Assembly: GCA_028684815.1 (NCBI GenBank)
Contig: JAQUFE010000005.1
Span: 1-64,000 of the forward strand
DNA length: 64,000 nucleotides
From: Sulfurimonas sp.
GTDB lineage: Bacteria > Campylobacterota > Campylobacteria > Campylobacterales > Sulfurimonadaceae
Reading direction: 5' to 3'
The notes beneath the pieces were generated by a model. That model saw only the letters and a program-made list of their open reading frames with translations. It did no database searches and was not told where the DNA came from. This document shows positions 63,665-64,000 of this stretch, piece after piece (positions within the stretch are counted from its first letter, which is position 1; each line of letters begins with the position of its first letter). The translations under genes were made by a program, and so were the position numbers.

Positions 63665-64000
63665 TTAGCTCTTATCTATAGCACTTTTTGCTGTTTTTAT
63701 TACATCTTGTATATTTAACTTCATCCACTCTCTGTCCATCCATTCAGCAGGGCGAACTTCTATACCTTGAACTAGAACGCCAAAATGGAGATGATCTCCC
63801 ATAGCGTAACCTGTTTTACCTGTATTTGCTATATTTTGTTTTACTTCTGTCCTATCTCCAGCACTTACTTTTACACTAGAACAGTGTCCATAAAGTGTGT
63901 AAAGTCCTAAACCATGAGAAATAATTGGCATTTGTCCATAGATGCCATTATGATCAGCAAAAACAACATCTCCGCCATTTTGCGGTCTTATCTCTGCGTG
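63665..64000 (-). CDS. M23-family peptidase, C-terminal part (runs off window)
   Basis: The frame is open from the right edge to 63665; the visible 111 residues are the end of an M23/LytM domain. DVVFADHNGIYGQMPIISHG precedes the zinc residues in LYTLYGHCSS and HLHFGVLVQG, all intact. A methionine at 63931 is internal and not the start. A ~30-residue tail follows the domain. Such enzymes cut peptidoglycan cross-bridges. It is the first gene here of the run towards lpxC. Confidence 0.85.
   Translation of the reverse strand, partial: HAEIRPQNGGDVVFADHNGIYGQMPIISHGLGLYTLYGHCSSVKVSAGDRTEVKQNIANTGKTGYAMGDHLHFGVLVQGIEVRPAEWMDREWMKLNIQDVIKTAKSAIDKS

Overview
The window comes from a low-GC Campylobacterota chromosome, most likely a Sulfurimonas-type genome. 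The evidence is the flagellar order flhF-flhG-fliA-fliM-fliY next to folK-aroQ, the lpxC-tsaB-thrB-ylxR-infB-rbfA-rimP block, and a futalosine-pathway deaminase beside sppA. All of these match the Campylobacter/Sulfurimonas arrangement. Genus is inference; phylum is well supported.

Layout. (1) 1-9.8 kb: the right end of an integrated conjugative element abutting the 3' end of a tRNA gene (CAU anticodon, 9808-9884). It carries a MobF relaxase (cut by the window edge), six 11-bp iterons, a small HTH protein, a ParA-type ATPase whose parts are in circularly permuted order, large membrane proteins of unknown detail, a DUF4373-like replication protein, AlpA-like and ribbon-helix-helix regulators, and a divergent regulator with palindromic operators. 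(2) 10-26.9 kb: housekeeping genes. These are rsmH-ftsL, an Fe-S assembly (MIP18-type) gene, a haem-copper/NnrS-like membrane protein with a TusA/DUF2249-like partner, proBA/proC, thrC, the ftsE-ftsX-envC-like divisome set with trmB, a fibronectin-III lipoprotein and an rluD paralogue, rodA and a sirtuin. (3) 26.9-39.7 kb: a type I-F CRISPR-Cas island (cas1, cas2-3, csy1-4, 53 repeats) plus a Fic pseudogene, bracketed by inverted copies of a ~200-bp MITE-like element. (4) 39.7-53 kb: mnmA, a LOG-family gene, the flagellar regulatory/switch cluster, folK, aroQ, mqo, a glycosyltransferase, an aminodeoxyfutalosine deaminase and sppA. (5) 53.8-64 kb: one long minus-strand run from an M23 peptidase and lpxC through translation genes to ribD, ubiE, xseA and an FmdE-like gene.

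The most interesting signal is in the 223-bp gap between cas2-3 and csy1. Two diverged CRISPR repeats there enclose a 20-nt mini-spacer. That spacer matches a site just downstream at positions 1-18, with mismatches only at positions 6 and 12, which are the bases flipped out in class 1 crRNA-DNA hybrids. The site has a CC PAM, the type I-F consensus, and overlaps a TATAAT box upstream of csy1. This looks like a self-directed, CreR-type crRNA that lets the Csy complex repress its own operon. Other notable signals are the permuted ParA, ten related spacers against one Gly/Asp/Thr-repeat gene, triplication of the thrC 3' tail inside palindromic repeats, and a 78-bp tandem repeat before lpxC whose hairpin arms covary.
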